Source: CAZOOR01 sp964581505 (GTDB lineage: Bacteria > Bacteroidota > Ignavibacteria > Kapaibacteriales > UBA2268). Taken from it: a DNA stretch of 22,438 bases. Below, piece by piece: positions 1-7,847 of the stretch. Both the position numbers and the translations under genes were made by a program. Below the pieces are notes generated by a model, which saw nothing but the letters and a program-made list of their open reading frames with translations, was not told where the DNA came from and searched no databases. Every line of letters begins with the position of its first letter. Positions within the stretch are counted from its first letter, which is position 1. Location: the NCBI GenBank assembly GCA_964581505.1, contig CAZOOR010000049.1:1-22438 (forward strand), written 5' to 3'.

Positions 1-8
1 TTTTTTTT

Positions 9-54
9 CTCTCCTTGCTAAGGAGAGATGTCGCGAAGCGACAGAGAGGTTGGC
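9..54 (+). repeat. Hairpin repeat R1 (CTCTCCTT type, GAA loop)
   Basis: Arm hairpin CTCTCCTT/AAGGAGAG (9-16 and 20-27) is followed by ATG, then a central mini-hairpin TCGC-GAA-GCGA (31-41), then AGAGAGGTTGGC. The core is the heptamer GCGAAGC. The order arm, spacer, GNA hairpin, G-rich block, GGC tail is the same as in the other copies in this window. It lies beyond the atpDC terminator, facing R2 tail to tail. Confidence 0.8.
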
Positions 55-60
55 TATTTT

Positions 61-104
61 ACCTCCCCGTTCTTGTTTCGCAAGTTTACACCTCCAGTGG
101 AAAG
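61..104 (-). repeat. Hairpin repeat R2, inverted relative to R1
   Basis: Read on the minus strand this is a diverged copy: a degenerate arm ending in GGAGGTGT, a central hairpin CTTG-CGAAA-CAAG (a GAA loop with a C/A mismatch closing it), then CGGGGAGGT. R1 and R2 share the stretch at about 49-65 (GGCTATTTTACC), so the two form an inverted tail-to-tail pair. Confidence 0.6.
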
Positions 105-136
105 AAAGGCGTAAGTGAAGTGCTCAACAATTATAA

Positions 137-167
137 CAAAAGGCTGTTCTTTTGAAACAGCCTTTTG
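137..167 (-). terminator. Intrinsic terminator of atpDC
   Basis: A perfect 12-bp stem CAAAAGGCTGTT/AACAGCCTTTTG (137-148 and 156-167) with a 7-nt loop starts about 10 nt past the atpC stop. On the minus strand the 3' arm ends in T-rich sequence. The A/T-rich arm ends could also let it work from the other side. Confidence 0.8.
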
Positions 168-176
168 TTTATAAAG

Positions 177-584
177 TCAAATTTTCACTATTTTCAGTTT
201 ATTCTCGCAGAGTTTCAGCCTTTTCCGAAGTCTGTTTTTTTCATCTTTGCTTGCATTATTTAATTTAGAATTAAGAGCGTCAAGTTCGGATTTCAGGGCT
301 TCAATATCAATATCGTTTGGCGAATCGGCAGTCTCGACCAGAACGGAAACAACATTATTGCTGATTTCTGTAAAGCCGTCACTCGTAGCATAAAGAATCT
401 CGTTACCGTTATCATCAACTATTTTAATTTGACCCAATTCGAGTGAGGAAACAATAGGGGCGTGATTGATAAGCACCTGAAAAGGCGCCTGACTACCCGG
501 CAAAGTAACCGATTGTGCTTTACCCGAAAAAACTGTTTTTTGCGGAGTTACTATTTCTACTTCCAAAAATTTATCTTGTGCCAT
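177..584 (-). CDS. atpC: F1 ATP synthase epsilon subunit
   Basis: This is the epsilon subunit of F1Fo ATP synthase, part of the central stalk that links proton flow to catalysis in the beta subunits and can inhibit ATP hydrolysis. The 135-residue product has the usual N-terminal beta-sandwich (residues 1 to about 85), with the family pattern VEIVTPQKTVFSG at 9-21, the PGSQAPFQVLINHAP segment and the GFTEISNN strand. A charged helical C-terminus (about 88-130) follows. I start at the ATG at 584, because extending upstream reaches only a TTG. The gene begins 33 nt after atpD and is followed by a clear terminator, so the two form a bicistronic operon. An atpDC pair separate from the other ATP synthase genes is a known arrangement in Bacteroidota/Chlorobiota. 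Confidence 0.93.
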   Translation of the reverse strand: MAQDKFLEVEIVTPQKTVFSGKAQSVTLPGSQAPFQVLINHAPIVSSLELGQIKIVDDNGNEILYATSDGFTEISNNVVSVLVETADSPNDIDIEALKSELDALNSKLNNASKDEKNRLRKRLKLCENKLKIVKI

Positions 585-617
585 CTGAGACTTCAAATTA
601 ATTAAACTGAATATTAA

Positions 618-2027
618 TTAGCTTCCTTGCTTCTTTGCACGGTCAAACACTTCGTCAATTGTTCCGACATAAGAGAACATTGGTTCGGGCAGTTCATCGC
701 ATTCACCTTCGATAATAGCCTTGAACCCTGCAATTGTATCATTAATTGTAACGTAACGACCTTGGTAACCTGTAAACTGCTCGGCAACGTGGAACGGTTG
801 CGAGAAGAATTTTTGTAATTTACGGGCGCGATATACAGTAAGTTTATCTTCGTCGGAAAGTTCGTCCATACCGAGAATATTAATGATGTCCTGTAAATCT
901 TTGTAAGTCTGCAAGATTTTTCTAACTCTCATAGCTGTGTCATAATGCTCGTTACCGATAATAAGCGGATCCATAATTCTGGAGGTTGAATCCAATGGGT
1001 CAACCGCCGGATAAAGTCCCAAATCGGAGATAGCACGCGAAAGCACCGTCTTGGCATCTAAGTGAGTAAATGTATTTGCAGGAGCAGGGTCGGTCAAATC
1101 ATCTGCAGGAACATATACAGCCTGAATCGAAGTGATTGAACCCTTATCAGTAGAAGCAATTCTTTCCTGCAAAGCGCCGAGTTCCGAAGCCAAAGTAGGC
1201 TGATAACCCACAGCAGAAGGCATACGTCCAAGCAAAGCGGAAACTTCCGAACCTGCTTGAACAAAACGGAAAATATTATCAATAAATAAAAGTACGTCTT
1301 TGCGTTCCACATCGCGGAAATATTCTGCGATTGTTAATGCAGTTAGGGCAATACGTGAACGCGCTCCGGGAGGCTCATTCATTTGTCCGAATACAAGAGC
1401 GGTTTTGTCAATAACTCCCGACTCGGTCATTTCGAGGTAGAGGTCATTACCTTCGCGTGTTCTTTCGCCAACGCCTGCAAAAACCGAGTAACCTGACTGC
1501 TTGGTAGCAATATTATAAATTAATTCCTGAATAATAACGGTTTTACCAACACCCGCACCGCCGAATAATCCTGTTTTACCGCCTTTTGTAAACGGCTCGA
1601 TTAAATCAATAACCTTAATACCCGTTTCAAACATTTCCTTAGTTGTAGTCAATGAAGAAAAATCAGGTGAATTGCGATGTATGGGCCATACATCTTGTCC
1701 TTTAATAGGACCTTTGCCGTCAATACCTTCGCCGGTAAGATTCATCAATCTTCCGAGAACAGATGTACCGACCGGTATTGAAATAGCTTGGCCGGTATCA
1801 TAAACTTTCATACCACGCACTAAGCCGTCAGTCGAATCCATAGCAACCGAACGGACGCGATTTTCGCCCAAATCCTGTTGCACTTCGCAAATCAGTGTAC
1901 TTTCCTCGCCTGTTTCCGGTGATTTCCTCGGTATTTCCAAAGCATTTAATACAGACGGAATTTGGCCCTCTGAAAATTCCACATCAACAACCGGACCAAC
2001 AACTTGAATTATTTGACCTTCGTTCAT
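618..2027 (-). CDS. atpD: F1 ATP synthase beta subunit (catalytic)
   Basis: This is the catalytic beta subunit of F1, which makes ATP from ADP and phosphate on the cytoplasmic face of the membrane. The 469-residue length is normal for the family. The N-terminal barrel starts MNEGQIIQVVGPVVDVEF. The Walker A motif GGAGVGKT is at 156-163, followed by the GERTREGNDLY segment, LLFIDNIFRF (Walker B region), GRMPSAVGYQPTL and the DELSDED regulatory loop near residue 385. I start at the ATG at 2027, which gives the conserved N-terminus and has AGAGGT about 12 nt upstream. The reading frame stays open 39 codons further upstream, but that extension is Lys-rich and not family-like. No promoter stands out in the 276-nt gap upstream. 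Confidence 0.97.
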   Translation of the reverse strand: MNEGQIIQVVGPVVDVEFSEGQIPSVLNALEIPRKSPETGEESTLICEVQQDLGENRVRSVAMDSTDGLVRGMKVYDTGQAISIPVGTSVLGRLMNLTGEGIDGKGPIKGQDVWPIHRNSPDFSSLTTTKEMFETGIKVIDLIEPFTKGGKTGLFGGAGVGKTVIIQELIYNIATKQSGYSVFAGVGERTREGNDLYLEMTESGVIDKTALVFGQMNEPPGARSRIALTALTIAEYFRDVERKDVLLFIDNIFRFVQAGSEVSALLGRMPSAVGYQPTLASELGALQERIASTDKGSITSIQAVYVPADDLTDPAPANTFTHLDAKTVLSRAISDLGLYPAVDPLDSTSRIMDPLIIGNEHYDTAMRVRKILQTYKDLQDIINILGMDELSDEDKLTVYRARKLQKFFSQPFHVAEQFTGYQGRYVTINDTIAGFKAIIEGECDELPEPMFSYVGTIDEVFDRAKKQGS

Positions 2028-2257
2028 ACTTTTTGAACCTCTTGTTTTTAATAAATTTTTTCTCTTTATTTGCAAACAGTTATTAATTATAGCCTGTTTT
2101 ACATCTTTTGGTTTGCTAAAATAATGATTTATTTTTACATACACAAAGCACTTTGCAAGCGATTATTTAATATAAATAAATAATTGCTATTCTGTATAAA
2201 TGTGTTTGCTGTTTTTCAATATTTTTTTGCAGAAATCCGTATATTCAATAATAATAA

Positions 2258-2283
2258 GAAAGCCGTCCGATGGGACGACTTTC
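2258..2283 (-). terminator. Intrinsic terminator of nfnAB
   Basis: Arms GAAAGCCGTCC and GGACGACTTTC (2258-2268 and 2273-2283) with a 4-nt loop. Read as minus-strand RNA the single mismatch becomes a U-G wobble, giving 11 continuous pairs followed by UUAUUAUUAUU. It lies 20 nt past the nfnB stop. The wobble works only on the minus strand, so it is directional. Confidence 0.85.
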
Positions 2284-2303
2284 CGTATAAATGTCTTAAA
2301 TGA

Positions 2304-3728
2304 TTACCAAGAACTTGGGTTCTTCAAATATTCGTCAATTGCTTTTGCGGCAGTTCTGCCTGCACCCATTGCAAGAATAACTGTTGCACCGCCGGTTACA
2401 ATATCGCCACCTGCAAAAACGCCTTTTTTATTTGTCTTCATTGTGCTTTCGTCAACGAGTATATTACCCCAACGATTGACATTCAAATCAGGTGTGGTTG
2501 AATTAATAATGGGATTTGAGCCATTACCAATTGCCACAACTGCGGCATCAATCGGAATGATTTCGATAGCACCTTCAATAGGAACAGGACGGCGTCTGCC
2601 CGAATCGTCAGGTTCGCCGAGTTCCATTTTTTGTAGTTTCATTTCTCTTAACCAACCGTCATTATCACCAATAAACTCGGTCGGCGAAGCAAGTAACATA
2701 AACTCAACACCTTCCTCTTTTGCATGCTTGATTTCTTCTATTCTTGCGGGCATTTCCGCTTCTGTACGGCGATAAACAATCATTGCTCTTTTGGCACCGA
2801 GACGCATAGAAGTACGGACGGCATCCATAGCGGTATTACCACCACCGAATATTGCCGCTGTCTTACCTTCCAAATCAAACATAGGAGTATCGTTTTCGGG
2901 GAATTTATATGCTTTCATCAAGTTCACACGTGTCAAGAATTCGTTGGCGGAATATACACCGTTCAGGTTTTCACCGGGGATATTCATAAAGTAGGGCAGT
3001 CCTGCACCCACACCAACAAAGACAGCGTCAAATTCTTCGAGTAATTCGTCTATCGTTTGGGTAAGCCCGACTACAAAGTTTGTAATGAATTTAACACCCT
3101 GTTCCTCTAATGCACGAACTTCCGCTTTAACAATATCTTTGGGAAGACGGAACTCGGGAATACCGTAAATCAAGACGCCGCCGATTTCGTGAAGAGCCTC
3201 GAATACAGTAACATTATGTCCCATTTTAATCAAATCGCCTGCGGCACTTAGTCCGGCAGGACCGCCACCGACAACGGCAACTTTTTTACCGGTCTTCTCT
3301 GTTACTTTTTCTACTTGAATACCCTTTGATTCGCGTTCCCAATCCGATATAAATCTTTCGAGATAGCCAATGCCGACAGGTTTATTTTTCTTACCGACAA
3401 TACAAACCATTTCGCATTGCTCTTCCTGCGGACAGACACGCCCACAGACAGCGGGAAGTGTATTGTCGAGTTTTAGAATTTTAATAGCTTCATCGAATTC
3501 ACCGAGTTCGATTTTCTTAATAAATCCGGGAATGTTTATGTTAACCGGACAACCTTCTATACATTTGGGGTCTTTGCATTGGATACATCTTGCCGCTTCC
3601 TCTTTTGCCAATTCAAATGTATATCCGAGATTAACTTCCAAGAAATTATGCGCTCTTTCTTTCGGGTCTTGTTCCAGCATATCGTGGCGTGGGATAGCCA
3701 TTCTCTGTTTATTTGTTAAATCAGCCAT
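2304..3728 (-). CDS. nfnB: NfnB-like large subunit / GltA-type glutamate synthase small-chain homologue
   Basis: This is an FAD- and iron-sulfur-containing pyridine-nucleotide oxidoreductase of 474 residues. Two four-Cys sets, C48/C51/C56/C60 and C95/C99/C105/C109, can hold two [4Fe-4S] clusters. A Rossmann motif GGGPAGLSAA near 154 binds FAD, and GGGNTAMDAVR near 296 binds NAD(P)H. The C-terminal GGDIVTGGATVILAMGAGR completes the flavin site. Homologues are annotated as glutamate synthase (NADPH) small chain, sulfide dehydrogenase alpha subunit or NfnB. The partner nfnA overlaps its start by 8 nt, and no glutamate synthase large subunit is next to it. I therefore favour the Nfn complex, which bifurcates electrons between NADH, ferredoxin and NADP. 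The start has an AAAGGAGGTG ribosome binding site. The assignment to Nfn rather than another use of the same pair is inference from context. Confidence 0.85.
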   Translation of the reverse strand: MADLTNKQRMAIPRHDMLEQDPKERAHNFLEVNLGYTFELAKEEAARCIQCKDPKCIEGCPVNINIPGFIKKIELGEFDEAIKILKLDNTLPAVCGRVCPQEEQCEMVCIVGKKNKPVGIGYLERFISDWERESKGIQVEKVTEKTGKKVAVVGGGPAGLSAAGDLIKMGHNVTVFEALHEIGGVLIYGIPEFRLPKDIVKAEVRALEEQGVKFITNFVVGLTQTIDELLEEFDAVFVGVGAGLPYFMNIPGENLNGVYSANEFLTRVNLMKAYKFPENDTPMFDLEGKTAAIFGGGNTAMDAVRTSMRLGAKRAMIVYRRTEAEMPARIEEIKHAKEEGVEFMLLASPTEFIGDNDGWLREMKLQKMELGEPDDSGRRRPVPIEGAIEIIPIDAAVVAIGNGSNPIINSTTPDLNVNRWGNILVDESTMKTNKKGVFAGGDIVTGGATVILAMGAGRTAAKAIDEYLKNPSSW

Positions 3729-4575
3729 TCTGCACCTCCTTTGCCGCTTTTTCCGCTCGACAGAAATGGTCGAGAGAAGTTTTTTCTTCCTTTACATAAG
3801 TTCTATTTCGTTTTATCAATGTTTCGTAATCAACTAAATGAGCATCAAATTCAGGACCGTCAATACAAGCAAATACAGTCTTACCGTCATAAGTTAGGCG
3901 GCAACAACCGCACATACCTGTTCCATCAATCATAATCGGATTCATACTGACGACTGTCTTAATTCCGTATGGTTTGGTAAGATTGGCAACTGCTCTCATC
4001 ATAGGGATAGGACCGATAGCAAGCACAAAATCAATCTTTTTGCCGCTATCAATCAATTCCTGTAATTTATCGGTAACGAAGCCATGAAAACCATAACTGC
4101 CGTCATCAGTCGTAGGATATATCTCATCACTAAATTCTTTCATTTCGTCTTCGAGCAATACCAGCTCTTTAGTTCTGCCACCGATGATAGAAATAGTATG
4201 ATTTCCTGCTTCCTTCAATGCTTTTGCCGTTGGATATGCAATTGCAGTACCCACACCGCCGCCAATGCTTACAGCTGTACCGAAGTTTTCGATATGTGAG
4301 GGTTTGCCGAGCGGACCGACTACATTGTGGATGTAATCACCCGCTTCTTTTTTATTCAAATGTTTTGTTGTTTTGCCAATGCCTTGGACGATAATTGTAA
4401 TCGTTCCTTCTTCAATATTCGAGTCGGCTATCGTAAGTGGGATTCTTTCACCCGTTTCGCTAACTCGAATTATCACAAATTGACCGGGTTTCCTCTTTTC
4501 GGCTATCTTCTGTGCTTCCAAGCGGAATAATTTAATATCCGGAGCCAAAAAACGTGCTTCTAGGATTTTATTCAT
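3721..4575 (-). CDS. nfnA: NfnA-like small subunit, FAD/NAD-binding ferredoxin-NADP reductase
   Basis: This 284-residue protein belongs to the ferredoxin-NADP-reductase-like family (PyrK/SudB/NfnA). The N-terminal flavin barrel contains KPGQFVIIR (about 29-37) and ERIPLTIAD (43-51), the FAD-binding RxPLT-like motif. The NAD-binding fold has SIGGGVGTAIAYP at 103-115. The C-terminal Cys cluster TGMCGCCRLTYDGKTVFAC gives candidate [2Fe-2S] ligands D217, C222, C225 and C237. Family members with an adjacent GltA-like partner form NfnAB, a cytoplasmic electron-bifurcating complex; the alternative name is sulfide dehydrogenase subunit beta. It is first in a two-gene operon, with the 3' end overlapping nfnB by 8 nt and an FCB-type promoter about 55 nt upstream of its start. 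Confidence 0.87.
   Translation of the reverse strand: MNKILEARFLAPDIKLFRLEAQKIAEKRKPGQFVIIRVSETGERIPLTIADSNIEEGTITIIVQGIGKTTKHLNKKEAGDYIHNVVGPLGKPSHIENFGTAVSIGGGVGTAIAYPTAKALKEAGNHTISIIGGRTKELVLLEDEMKEFSDEIYPTTDDGSYGFHGFVTDKLQELIDSGKKIDFVLAIGPIPMMRAVANLTKPYGIKTVVSMNPIMIDGTGMCGCCRLTYDGKTVFACIDGPEFDAHLVDYETLIKRNRTYVKEEKTSLDHFCRAEKAAKEVQNG
3733..3742 (-). promoter_or_regulatory. Strong ribosome binding site of nfnB inside nfnA
   Basis: Minus-strand AAAGGAGGTG, with 6 nt between AGGAGG and the ATG at 3728, lies inside the last codons of nfnA. It fixes the nfnB start and suggests coupled translation. Such a full anti-16S match argues against a classical Bacteroidia host, where Shine-Dalgarno use is rare. 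Confidence 0.8.
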
Positions 4576-4629
4576 TTATTGATACCTGAATTAGATTAAA
4601 TAATAAAAAAAGTTATTTATAGACAATTA

Positions 4630-4661
4630 CAAGATTATAAAATTACGGAAAATTTTACAAA
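4630..4661 (-). promoter_or_regulatory. FCB-type promoter candidate for nfnAB
   Basis: On the minus strand TTTG (4658-4661) is followed by a 20-nt spacer and then TAATCTTG (4630-4637). This matches the Bacteroides-type -33 TTTG / -7 TAnnTTTG layout, spacing included, with one mismatch. Transcription would start near 4623, leaving a leader of about 48 nt before the nfnA ATG. It is a pattern match only. Confidence 0.5.
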
Positions 4662-4699
4662 TAAAAAATATTCATAATTAAGTTAATTCTTTGGAATAT

Positions 4700-5464
4700 T
4701 TAAAAATTATGAATGAATTCCATACCCAGCCAACGCTCGAAACCGGACGGATTTTTTGTGTGGTTAAATAAATCATACATTACGAAATCAAGAATTACTC
4801 CTTCGGCGGCTAACCAGCGGATTTGCGTATTTAGTAGCATTGAATTTGACATTACATTCGACTTTGTATCAGCCAGATTGGGATTGAACTCCAAATGTAG
4901 GCTGAGGCGGCGCCCCAAACTATGTTCCAAACCAAACCAAAAGTTCGGTACATATTGCCCGCCCGCTTGCTCCCAAGAATAATTGATGCCGCCGTGCAAA
5001 GCAAAATAGCCGAGATACCAATTGAATGATTTGCTCGCCGCCGCAAATACACCCGGCGACATATTTTGGAAACGTGAAAACTGCTTATAATATTTACCGC
5101 GACCCTGACTGCCGACACCTGCAAGCAGGGCAGGCAGAAATTTTGTTTCATCTAGGAAACGCCAACGAATTTCAAAGCCCGGCAATTTCTGCATTATGAT
5201 TTTTCCTTCACCGAGGATATTTATTCCGCTGTAACTAATGCCGATGTTCACATTCTTGTAGGGTGTAATATCGAATTTCAGCAAGAAGCCGCCACTCGAA
5301 AACAGCAAACCGTAAACCGATAATTTATGCTCGGCAAGAACTCCGGCAGTCGGCATATTTACTATGTATCGCGGTTCGGGTAGTTCTTGTAAACTTGCGC
5401 CACTCTTGGAATAGAGATTGCTGATAGCCGTTACTAATATCAATATTATAATTATTCTTTTCAT
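4700..5464 (-). CDS. Outer-membrane beta-barrel protein, unknown function
   Basis: I do not recognise a named family. The 254-residue product begins with a signal peptide (MKRIIIILILVTAISNLYS). After a proline-rich link (LPEPRYIVNMPTAG) come alternating amphipathic strands with aromatic ends (NVNIGISYSGINILG, PGFEIRWRF, FNWYLGYFALHGGINYSW, FWFGLEHSLG), and the chain ends WLGMEFIHNF with a terminal Phe. These are marks of an outer-membrane barrel of about 10-12 strands. I chose the ATG at 5464 over the upstream one at 5485, because it starts directly with the basic n-region of the signal peptide and has AAAGGA just upstream. It is transcribed divergently from the HAD-IB phosphatase. It stands alone with no clear operon partner. 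Confidence 0.75.
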   Translation of the reverse strand: MKRIIIILILVTAISNLYSKSGASLQELPEPRYIVNMPTAGVLAEHKLSVYGLLFSSGGFLLKFDITPYKNVNIGISYSGINILGEGKIIMQKLPGFEIRWRFLDETKFLPALLAGVGSQGRGKYYKQFSRFQNMSPGVFAAASKSFNWYLGYFALHGGINYSWEQAGGQYVPNFWFGLEHSLGRRLSLHLEFNPNLADTKSNVMSNSMLLNTQIRWLAAEGVILDFVMYDLFNHTKNPSGFERWLGMEFIHNF

Positions 5465-5595
5465 ATTTTCCTTTGCACTATTCATTTTGCAAAAACAATA
5501 TTACAACTTGCACGTATTGAATTTTTGAGAAAATGAACTGCGACTTTGATTTTAATTTTTATTTCAATGACAAATATACTTAATTGTCAGATACT

Positions 5596-6309
5596 ATGAA
5601 AAAAAATGTATCGATTTTTGTTGATTTTGACGGTACAATCTCTACGGAAGATATTGGCGACCGGCTATTTATGGACTTCGGTGAGTTCGAGCCATGGCAT
5701 TCTTTGCTGAAATCAGGCGAAATGAACATTAGCGATTACTGGCATAAAGTAATTGCTTCGCTTCCATCGGAGCTGACTTTTGAGCAAATCGCCGACTACG
5801 CTTTGAAATTCGAGATTGCTCCTTATTTCAAACGTTTTGCCGACTACTGCCGCAAGTCCGGCTACAATCTGCGTATCGTCAGTGACGGCTTCGATGCCTA
5901 CATCGTCCCGATTATGCACAAACTCGGACTGCCTGACATTCCCCTCTCAATAAACAAACTACACAAAGGAGACGAAGGTTTTTACCCCGAATTCCCCGGT
6001 GCGTCCGAATCCTGCGACTGTATGTCCGCATCGTGCAAACGCAACGCCATACTTGTCAATTCGGCGCCTGACGATATTATTATTTTTATCGGGGACGGCT
6101 ATTCCGACTACTGTGCGGCGGAACATTCCGATATTGTATTTGCAAAGAAACACCTCGCCGCATATTGCAACAAGCAACGCATACCCCACTATCCTTGGTC
6201 GAGTTTTTTCGATGTACAGCGTTTGCTAATAGATATTGAAAAGAAAAACAAATTCCGCCGCCGCCATCAGGCATACCTCAAACGCAAGAAAGCATTTGAG
6301 ATGGAATGA
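5596..6309 (+). CDS. HAD-IB phosphatase, MtnX-like
   Basis: This is a cytoplasmic HAD-superfamily phosphatase of 237 residues. Motif I is DFDGT with D10 and D12 as nucleophile and acid/base. Motif II is the Ser of RIVSDGFDAY, motif III the Lys of NKLHKGDEGFYPEF, and motif IV is GDGYSD at 166-171. The sequence and length resemble MtnX, the phosphatase of the methionine salvage pathway, but no other salvage gene is nearby, so the substrate is open. The start is the ATG at 5596; an in-frame TTG lies 12 nt earlier. The gene looks clearly richer in G+C than its neighbours. Its last 18 codons or so (6245-6300) are repeated 2,120 bp downstream, and in that second copy the frame continues differently. 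The present C-terminus (FEME) may therefore be a result of an insertion. Confidence 0.85.
   Translation: MKKNVSIFVDFDGTISTEDIGDRLFMDFGEFEPWHSLLKSGEMNISDYWHKVIASLPSELTFEQIADYALKFEIAPYFKRFADYCRKSGYNLRIVSDGFDAYIVPIMHKLGLPDIPLSINKLHKGDEGFYPEFPGASESCDCMSASCKRNAILVNSAPDDIIIFIGDGYSDYCAAEHSDIVFAKKHLAAYCNKQRIPHYPWSSFFDVQRLLIDIEKKNKFRRRHQAYLKRKKAFEME
6245..6300 (+). repeat. 56-bp direct repeat, left copy (inside phosphatase 3' end)
   Basis: The 56 bases from 6245 to 6300 match 8365-8420 at 54 positions; the only differences are AT versus GG at 6266-6267. The offset is exactly 2,120 bp with no gaps. The left copy codes for KFRRRHQAYLKRKKAFE of the phosphatase. Sequence identity ends abruptly on both sides. 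Confidence 0.95.
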
Positions 6310-6418
6310 AAAAGTAATTATTAAATAATCTTTTTATATATCCATAACGACACATCTTTTCCAAATTTTTATTATATTAGTAGAAATATGATTTTTAAAT
6401 ATATTATTAGTGGTAAAA

Positions 6419-7702
6419 ATGAAAGATGGTTTAAATATAAAGCCTTGGAAGATATTAACCTACATAATATTAGTATTAATATTTTTAGCTTTTGCTGTTT
6501 GTTTTGTATGGATATATCCGGAATCTCTATTAAAGTCTGGCAATGGCTATGAAATAGTGAATAAAATAAGGGCAACAAATGCTACGATTGTCGGTGGTAT
6601 TGGTGCTTTTGTTCTTATTATTGTTCAAATATATAGAACAAATATTCTCAAGAAACAAGTTGATAATCAACAGGTTCAAATAGAACTACAAAGTAAACAA
6701 GTGGAAGAAGAGCGAAGGTCTAACATAAATAGTCTGACTCTCGACCAATATGTTAAGGCGGTCAATCAACTTAAAGATAAGAATATTGCCGTTCGTCTCG
6801 GTGGTATTTATTCACTTGAACAGATTATGAATTCCAAAAACAAAGAGGATGAGAAATATCATAATATAATTATCGAACTTCTTGCCGCTTATGTTAGAGA
6901 AAAACAGATGGCTGTGAATGAAGATAATACAAAAGACAAAGAAGAAAACAAAACAAAAGACGACAAAGAAGAAATTATAGAATTAAGAACAGATATAAAA
7001 GCAATCATTACAGTATTGGCTAGAAGAGTTAAAAGAGATGATGAAATTAAAATTGATTTAACAAAAACAAATTTTGCTAAATATAATTTATCATCTATGG
7101 ATTTATCCTCTATAGATTTATCCTCTATGAATTTAGAATTTGCGAATTTATACGGTGCGCATTTAGAATTTGCGGATTTAACAGGTGCGGATTTAACAGG
7201 TGCGTATTTAATCAATGCGCATTTAGAATTTGTGCATTTAATCAATGCGCATTTAGAAGGCGCGCATTTACACGGTGCGAATTTACACGGTGCGTATTTA
7301 ATCAATGCGCATTTAGAAGGTGTGCTTTTACACGGTGCGCATTTAGAAGGCGCGCATTTACACGGTGCGAATTTAGAATTTGCGAATTTAGAAGGTGCGA
7401 ATTTTCACGATGCGAATTTAGAAGGTGCGAATTTATATGGTGCGGATTTAGAATTTGCGCATTTACACGATGCGCATTTACACGGTGCGAATTTAGAATT
7501 TGCGGATTTAAGAAAAATTAATTTAGTACCAATTAATGAAAAACGAGAAGAAACAGATGAAGATAGGATTGCTTTTATTAAACAACTTGAAAAAGCAAAA
7601 ACTGTTGAGGGTATTAAATTAGATGAGCGGTTTATGGAAATATTTAAGAAAGATTATCCAGATTTATTGAAAAGAATTGAAACAGGAGAAGGCGAAGAAT
7701 AA
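6419..7702 (+). CDS. Membrane-anchored pentapeptide-repeat protein
   Basis: The 427-residue protein has two N-terminal membrane helices (about residues 10-32 and 54-74), a charged coiled-coil stretch (about 77-105), and a short helical domain with QYVKAVNQL ... VRLGGIYSLEQI ... ELLAAYVREK. That domain is the usual partner of pentapeptide repeats in a widespread bacterial family. About 28 pentapeptides follow (residues 223-364), mostly A(H/N/D)L(E/H)(F/G), predicted to form a right-handed four-sided beta-helix. A charged helical tail ends the protein. The many His at the position usually held by Asp or Asn are unusual. The start is either the ATG at 6419 or the GTG at 6410; neither has a good ribosome binding site. 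Known pentapeptide proteins include gyrase protectors, but this membrane type has no established function. It lies in the accessory block bounded by the 56-bp repeats. Confidence 0.85.
   Translation: MKDGLNIKPWKILTYIILVLIFLAFAVCFVWIYPESLLKSGNGYEIVNKIRATNATIVGGIGAFVLIIVQIYRTNILKKQVDNQQVQIELQSKQVEEERRSNINSLTLDQYVKAVNQLKDKNIAVRLGGIYSLEQIMNSKNKEDEKYHNIIIELLAAYVREKQMAVNEDNTKDKEENKTKDDKEEIIELRTDIKAIITVLARRVKRDDEIKIDLTKTNFAKYNLSSMDLSSIDLSSMNLEFANLYGAHLEFADLTGADLTGAYLINAHLEFVHLINAHLEGAHLHGANLHGAYLINAHLEGVLLHGAHLEGAHLHGANLEFANLEGANFHDANLEGANLYGADLEFAHLHDAHLHGANLEFADLRKINLVPINEKREETDEDRIAFIKQLEKAKTVEGIKLDERFMEIFKKDYPDLLKRIETGEGEE
7085..7510 (+). repeat. 15-bp tandem repeat array within the pentapeptide gene
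   Basis: About 28 units of 15 bp in frame, dominated by variants of GCGCATTTAGAAGGT, GCGAATTTACACGGT and GCGGATTTAGAATTT. The Leu codon is TTA in nearly every unit and the Ala codon is GCG in most. Near-identical codon choice points to recent unit duplication or gene conversion rather than old, selected protein repeats. Confidence 0.9.
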
Positions 7703-7807
7703 GATATAAATTAGCATTTTAAATCTTTTCAAAATAAATAAAAATACTCCGCAATCATTAGGAATTGTCCGGTAGTTTAGCTTGTGGATAGGTGATGTGT
7801 TTTCTGT

Positions 7808-7847
7808 CCCCCTTTGGAGGGGGTGCCGCGTAGCGGCGGGGGAGGAT
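7808..7847 (+). repeat. Hairpin repeat R3 (CCCCC type, GTA loop)
   Basis: Arm CCCCCTTTGGAGGGGG (7808-7823), TG, central hairpin CCGC-GTA-GCGG (7826-7836, containing GCGTAGC), then CGGGGGAGGAT. The closing GGAGG (7841-7845) sits 8 nt before the DUF559 ATG and can serve as its Shine-Dalgarno sequence. Confidence 0.9.

Noticed and set aside
2028..2144. 39-codon upstream extension of the ATP synthase beta subunit
   Set aside because: The ATG at 2027 gives the conserved N-terminus; the extension is Lys/Asn-rich and absent from the family.
4670..4713. Inverted repeat TTCATAATT ... AATTATGAA at the end of the minus-strand outer-membrane protein gene
   Set aside because: Arms are only A/T pairs, the loop is about 26 nt and there is no T-tract in the right place; too weak to call a terminator.
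6889..7305. Minus-strand open frame of 138 codons rich in Cys, Ala, Pro and Lys, opposite the pentapeptide gene
   Set aside because: It is a by-product of the 15-bp repeats; the reading is a monotonous KCAPxK pattern and the plus-strand frame has the family's domains.
7085..7510. Regular short repeats that could suggest a CRISPR array
   Set aside because: Units are 15 bp without spacers, stay in frame and encode pentapeptides.
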